DNA from: an uncultured Clostridium sp.
GTDB lineage: Bacteria; Bacillota; Clostridia; TANB77; CAG-508
Length of the DNA: 19,215 nt
Direction of reading: 5' to 3'
NCBI GenBank assembly: GCA_900554815.1
Contig: USIO01000028.1
Span: 1-19,215, forward strand
Shown: positions 16,185 through 19,215 of the stretch, in pieces
Numbering within the stretch: position 1 is the stretch's first letter
Layout of the letters: each line of letters opens with the position of its first letter
Position numbers and translations under genes: made by a program
Notes under the pieces: model-generated
What the model was told of the DNA's origin: nothing
Database searches by the model: none
Seen by the model: only the letters and a program-made list of their open reading frames with translations

Positions 16185-17292
16185 TTATTCCATAAATATT
16201 GCCTTTTGACGTCTTGCACTAATGTTTAGTAACAATGCAATACAAATAAAATTGGTCACTAGCGAGCTTCCTCCATAGCTAACAAAAGGCAAAGGTATTC
16301 CTGTAATTGGCAATATTCCCATTGTCATTCCTATATTTTCTATCATATGGAAGAAAAATATTCCTGCAATTCCCATTGCAATATACGAACCAAGATCATC
16401 TTTAGCAGTTTTTGCTATATATACAGATTTTGTAATTAAAATAACATAAATTACAATAATTGTTCCAGATGCAATAAATCCAAATTCTTCTCCAATAACT
16501 GCAAAAATAAAGTCTGTTGTTTTAGGATATAAGAATCCAAGCTGCGTTTGGTTTCCTTTAAACATACCCATTCCAAATAGCTGTCCTGCACCTATTGCGA
16601 GTTTAGACTGAAGAACATTGTATCCTGCACCTCTTGGGTCTTTTTCTGGGTCTAAAAATATTTCTATTCTTGTTTTTGCATGTTCTGGTAAAACAAATAA
16701 ATATAATAATGGAAGTGTAATTAATACTATTAAAATAGAAATTACAATATATTTTGTTTTTATTCCGACTTATAAATAGCATAAAAGCAAATGCTACCAT
16801 AAAAGCAATAGCTGTACCATAGTCTGGTTGTTTGACAATTAATAATGTTGGTACTGCTACAATTAGTATTATAATTGCCAGTTTCCATGGAGTGTTAATT
16901 TCTTTTTTAGAATGAGAACACAGTTTTTCTAAAATATATGCTGAAAATAAAATAACAAAAATTTTGGCAAATTCTGCTGGTTGAAATGAAAATATTCCTA
17001 AATTAAACCAACTTGTTGCTCCGTTAATTGATTCTGTAAAAAGAACAGCAATAAGTAAAATAATAAAAATTCCATAAAAATATGGAGATAATTTAGCAAT
17101 TATAGAGTAGTCTATTATTGTAACAATTATTAAAATTGGTATACTTATAAGAAACCAAATTCCTTGTTTTTTAAATTCTTCATAATCCGAATTTTGAGTT
17201 GCTGAAAAAAGTGCTACCATTCCTATTATTAATAGTAGCACGCTGCATATTAAAATTCCCCATTCTGTATTTTTTAAGAATTTTTTTTGCAT
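16185..17292 (-). CDS. rodA: Rod-shape glycosyltransferase RodA (SEDS family), needs one +1 shift at CGG
   Basis: RodA is a SEDS polymerase that makes glycan strands from lipid II during elongation, paired with a class B PBP. Read as complement(16185..16766, 16768..17292) it has 368 aa and about ten membrane helices. Family signatures are GATSWFNLGIFSFQPAEFAKI, KQPDYGTA, FLDPEKDPRGAGYNVLQS, IGEEFGF and the C-terminal LPFVSYGGSSLVTNF. The raw frame derails at CGG 16767-16765 (codon 176), giving a 229-aa product with a nonsense tail. Skipping the C yields FISGIKTKYIV and rejoins the second half. The minD-minE neighbourhood and GATSW-type motif favour RodA over FtsW. The start ATG follows AGAGGTT, 33 bp after minE. 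Confidence 0.92.
16764..16767 (-). other. CGGA +1 recoding site in rodA
   Basis: The in-frame context is AGT CGG AAT. Reading AGT-(C)-GGA-ATA restores MLFISGIKTKYIVISIL, a membrane helix followed by a basic loop and the next helix. Without it, 53 frame-shifted residues precede a stop. Confidence 0.85.
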
Positions 17293-17325
17293 GTTTTAAC
17301 CTCTTTTTACTTTTCCAAAGCATTT

Positions 17326-17899
17326 TTATTCTTCTTTATTTTTTTGTTCTGTGCTTTCTTGTTTGCTTTTGTCTTCGGTATTTTCTTCTTTTTTGTCTTT
17401 TGTTTTTTCTTCTTGTTGATTATTAGTGTTTTCTACTTTAGTATTTTCTACTTTTTCTTGGTTTTCTTCTGGTTTATTTGGTTCTTCGTCTTTTTTTTGT
17501 GTTATTTGTTTAGTAGAATTAACATTTTCTTCATTAGTAGATTTTGTAGTATCATTATTTGCATTTTCTTCTTTTGGTTTTGCTTCTATTTTTTTCATAT
17601 CATTCCTAATATTTAAAATTGGAATATTGGCATATAGGGCTGGTGCTCCATTTTCTCCGGTCTTCTGTTGTTTTATTTGTTAATCTTACATCAATAGCAC
17701 TTTCATCAACTTCTATATATTTTTTTATAACATCAATAATTTCCTGTTTCATAAGTTCTAAAAAATCAGCCGAAACATTTGCTCTGTCTTGCATTAATAC
17801 TAAATGTAGTCTTTCCTTTGCAGTATCTTTTGAATTGCTAGACTCTTCTGCATTAGATTTTGTAAGTTTTTTAAAAAACTTTATAATAGCCTCAAACAT
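17326..17899 (-). CDS. minE: Division topological specificity factor MinE with long charged tail, needs one +1 shift at CGG
   Basis: MinE stimulates MinD ATPase and drives the Min pattern that places the septum at midcell. The N-terminal membrane-targeting helix is MFEAIIKFFKKL. The MinD-contact region AKERLHLVLMQDRANVSADFLELMKQEIIDVI and the dimerisation strand SAIDVRLTNKTTED follow. The raw frame ends at 97 aa. Skipping the C of CGG at 17659-17657 (codon 81) gives GENGAPALYANIPI, the conserved MinE end. Translation then continues to 190 aa as complement(17326..17658, 17660..17899). The extra 80-90 residues consist almost entirely of Lys, Glu, Asn, Gln, Thr and Ser. MinE is normally about 90 aa, so the tail is unusual. 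It is 19 bp after minD with AGGAGG upstream. Confidence 0.92.
17656..17659 (-). other. CGGA +1 recoding site in minE
   Basis: The in-frame context is GAC CGG AGA. Reading GAC-(C)-GGA-GAA restores TEDGENGAPALYANIPI. Without it, 16 aberrant residues precede a stop, and the charged tail would be disconnected. Confidence 0.87.
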
Positions 17900-17918
17900 A
17901 TTATTCCTCCTAATGTAA

Positions 17919-18713
17919 TTATTTTATTCCAAACATTCTTTTTAATTTTGCAAAAAAGCCTTTCTCCCTTCCTGGAATACTTACTTCAATATTTTCTCCT
18001 AATATCCTTTTTGCAATTTCTATATATGATTTTCCTGATGGTGCTTTTTTATTGGATACAACAGGTTCTCCCTTATTTGTTTGTGTAATAATGTATTCGT
18101 CATCTGGAACTACACCAATTAGTTCAATTGATAGTAAGTCTACAATATCATCAACATCCATCATTTCGCCTTTTTTTACCATTCCTGGCCTTATTCTGTT
18201 TACTATTAATTCCGGGTTTTTAATTTCGGACGATTCTAGTAAGCCTATAATTCTATCTGCATCTCTAATAGCAGAAATTTCAGCTGTTGTTACAACTATT
18301 GCTCTTGTAGCACCTGCAATTGCATTTTTAAATCCCTGTTCAATTCCTGCAGGGCAGTCTATTAAAATATAGTCAAATTCTTCTTTTAGCTTTTGTGTTA
18401 GTTCCCTCATTTGTTCTTCGTTTACAGCAGATTTATCCCTTGTTTGTGCAGCTGGAAGTAAAAATAGTTCTGGAAATCTTTTATCTTTAATTAAAGCTTG
18501 TCTTAATTTGCATTTTTCTTCTACAACATCTACAATATCGTATACTATTCTATTTTCTAAGCCCATAACAACATCTAAGTTACGTAAGCCAATATCTGTA
18601 TCTACTAGCACTACTTTTTTTCCTTCTAGTGCTAGAGCAGAACCCAAATTTGCTGTTGTTGTTGTTTTTCCAACTCCACCTTTTCCTGATGTTATAACAA
18701 TAACTTCTCCCAT
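17919..18713 (-). CDS. minD: Septum site-determining ATPase MinD
   Basis: This 264-aa membrane-cycling ParA-type ATPase recruits MinC and is released by MinE. The deviant Walker A SGKGGVGKTTT includes the signature K11 and K16. Next come VDTDIGLRNLD, LIDCPAGIEQGF (Walker B), TTAEISAIRDADR and the helix 7 region RPGMVKKGEMM. The C-terminal amphipathic helix FFAKLKRMFGIK targets the membrane. I choose ATG 18713, ten bases after AGGAGG, giving the canonical MGEVIVITSGKGG start. The longer frame from 18794 runs through the promoter. minC is not visible in the window. minE, rodA and dus follow in one unit. Confidence 0.97.
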   Translation of the reverse strand: MGEVIVITSGKGGVGKTTTTANLGSALALEGKKVVLVDTDIGLRNLDVVMGLENRIVYDIVDVVEEKCKLRQALIKDKRFPELFLLPAAQTRDKSAVNEEQMRELTQKLKEEFDYILIDCPAGIEQGFKNAIAGATRAIVVTTAEISAIRDADRIIGLLESSEIKNPELIVNRIRPGMVKKGEMMDVDDIVDLLSIELIGVVPDDEYIITQTNKGEPVVSNKKAPSGKSYIEIAKRILGENIEVSIPGREKGFFAKLKRMFGIK

Positions 18714-18738
18714 AAAAATTTTTCCTCCTACGTCTATA

Positions 18739-18770
18739 AAAATAACTGTATTTTTTAATACAGTTATTTT
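18739..18770. terminator. Hairpin between the variable-protein gene and minD
   Basis: A perfect 14-bp stem (18739-18752 with 18757-18770) has a TTTT loop. In the minus direction it is followed by TTTTTATAG. It would terminate transcription from the variable-protein gene. Its distal arm overlaps the minD -10 box. Confidence 0.75.
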
Positions 18771-18794
18771 ATTATTTTTTTTTTCAAAAGTCAA
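18766..18794 (-). promoter_or_regulatory. minD promoter
   Basis: TTGACT (18794-18789), a 17-bp spacer and TAAAAT (18771-18766) lie upstream of minD. The -10 overlaps the terminator hairpin, so a transcript starting here contains only part of the stem. Confidence 0.6.
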
Positions 18795-18834
18795 TATTTA
18801 TTGGTAATTTTAGCAAATAGGCATTTTATATGTA

Positions 18835-19215
18835 TTATATTGCGACTACGCGGAAGCCATAGAAGTTGAGGCCGCCACCCCAAGCGTAGGAGAAATAGAA
18901 CACTCCTGCAGTGGTAGAGTCGTTGTAAGAGCCTCCACGTGCGAAGAACGGAGCAGTCAAGAAAGGAAAGTCAGAGTAGTCCTGGTTCCAGCTGGACTGG
19001 GTTCCGTCTCCTTTTAAGCTTGTTTCGTATACTGCATCTCCATATATTGATGTATTAGCATCGTAATTTGCTTGTCTGTCTGCTGCACTACTTGTTGCTC
19101 CATCTCCTGCATATTGGTCAATGTATTTTGCTGGCTTTGTTTTCATTGTTGTTGCATATTCTGTTGTTCCATTTGTTAAAAAGCTTGCCATGTATTCCCA
19201 GCTTCCTCCTGCCAT
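18835..19215 (-). CDS. 3' end of a variable FGE/C-type-lectin-fold protein, likely diversity-generating retroelement target (partial)
   Basis: The frame is open to the right edge, so the true start lies outside the window. The apparent ATG at the edge is probably internal (MAGGSWEYM). GGSWEY and the end FARGGSYND, GVFYFSYAWGGG, FYGFRVVAI follow the formylglycine-generating-enzyme/C-type lectin fold used by diversity-generating retroelement (DGR) variable proteins, which close on a GFRVV strand. The last 170 bp differ sharply from the rest of the gene in base composition and codon use (GGC, CTC, CGC, GTC, TTC). By analogy it would be a ligand- or surface-binding protein. Neither a reverse transcriptase nor a template repeat is present here, so assignment as a DGR target is inference. 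Confidence 0.8.
   Translation of the reverse strand: MAGGSWEYMASFLTNGTTEYATTMKTKPAKYIDQYAGDGATSSAADRQANYDANTSIYGDAVYETSLKGDGTQSSWNQDYSDFPFLTAPFFARGGSYNDSTTAGVFYFSYAWGGGLNFYGFRVVAI
18841..19010 (-). repeat. Putative DGR variable region (VR)
   Basis: By hand count this 170-bp block is 93/170 G+C (about 55%), against about 39% in the adjoining 205 bp of the same gene and far less elsewhere. Sense-strand adenine is only about 18% (30/170). A GC-rich island exactly covering the GFRVV-ended module of an FGE-fold protein is the usual look of a VR copied from a template with adenine mutagenesis. The 5' boundary is approximate. Confidence 0.7.

Noticed and set aside
17326..17598. Stand-alone 90-aa Lys/Glu-rich protein
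   Set aside because: It is in frame with corrected MinE with no stop between them and has no ribosome binding site of its own.
17287..17616. Plus-strand Phe-rich membrane-like frame
   Set aside because: It is the reverse complement of the Lys/Glu-rich MinE tail, with no ribosome binding site or family resemblance. Other plus-strand frames over smc, the ATPase and dus are shadows of the same kind.
297..17659. Ordinary pseudogenisation or random sequencing error as the cause of the six frameshifts
   Set aside because: Six of six breaks share the same CGGA form, fall on in-frame glycine codons and leave everything downstream conserved. Decay or random error would give varied indels, many at homopolymers, which abound here but are intact. 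A motif-specific systematic error is not excluded and is listed as the main check.
18835..19215. Template repeat or second copy of the variable region within the window
   Set aside because: I found no other GC-rich block or near-copy of 18841-19010 in the window.

Overview
This is about 19 kb of AT-rich DNA from a strictly anaerobic, low-GC Gram-positive bacterium, most likely an uncultured gut-type Clostridia/Bacillota. The evidence is the dcw order mraZ-rsmH-ftsL-class B PBP, the minD-minE-rodA order, a flavodiiron protein/rubredoxin pair, an EndoA-type MazF, strong AGGAGG ribosome binding sites and AGA-dominated arginine usage. I cannot name a species.

Layout. All genes are on the minus strand except one HD-GYP gene, so transcription runs right to left. 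From the right edge: the 3' end of a variable, C-type-lectin/FGE-fold protein (18835-19215); minD-minE-rodA-dus (18713-15193), closed by a terminator; a LolA-like membrane-anchored protein; a MazF-type RNase without a visible antitoxin; the plus-strand HD-GYP gene (13012-13926); smc (12845-9297); a Ca2+-type P-ATPase (9117-6450); an FxLYD-like membrane protein (6345-5845); fprA-rubredoxin (5708-4399); and the division cluster mraZ-rsmH-ftsL-ftsI (4203-126). The themes are cell division and shape (mraZ, rsmH, ftsL, ftsI, minD, minE, rodA), chromosome organisation (smc) and oxygen defence (fprA, rubredoxin).

Main discovery candidate. Five genes (ftsI twice, rsmH, Ca2+-ATPase, rodA, minE) are each broken by an apparent one-base insertion, and all six breaks are the same event: an in-frame CGG followed by A, where homology requires skipping the C and reading GGA (Gly) in the +1 frame. 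A hand scan of every CGG in coding sense found only these six in frame. The other 21 are out of frame, and the genes around them are intact. CGG is therefore never needed as an ordinary arginine codon here. It behaves as a dedicated +1 frameshift signal or a CGGA quadruplet codon read as glycine. Correcting the six sites restores proteins of normal family length with their missing motifs (KTG of the PBP, the Cys-rich end of RsmH, TGDGVNDAP of the ATPase, the second half of RodA, GAPALYANIPI of MinE). A systematic sequencing error must still be excluded.

Other points of interest. The right-edge gene ends in a 170-bp GC-rich, adenine-poor block typical of a diversity-generating retroelement variable region, with no reverse transcriptase or template repeat in the window. 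The PBP gene runs into unrelated sequence at the left edge just before its expected C-terminus. A three-box MraZ operator overlaps the mraZ start site. An array of TCTTTTGT repeats at roughly 20-bp spacing fills the mraZ-rsmH gap. MinE carries a charged tail of about 80-90 residues.
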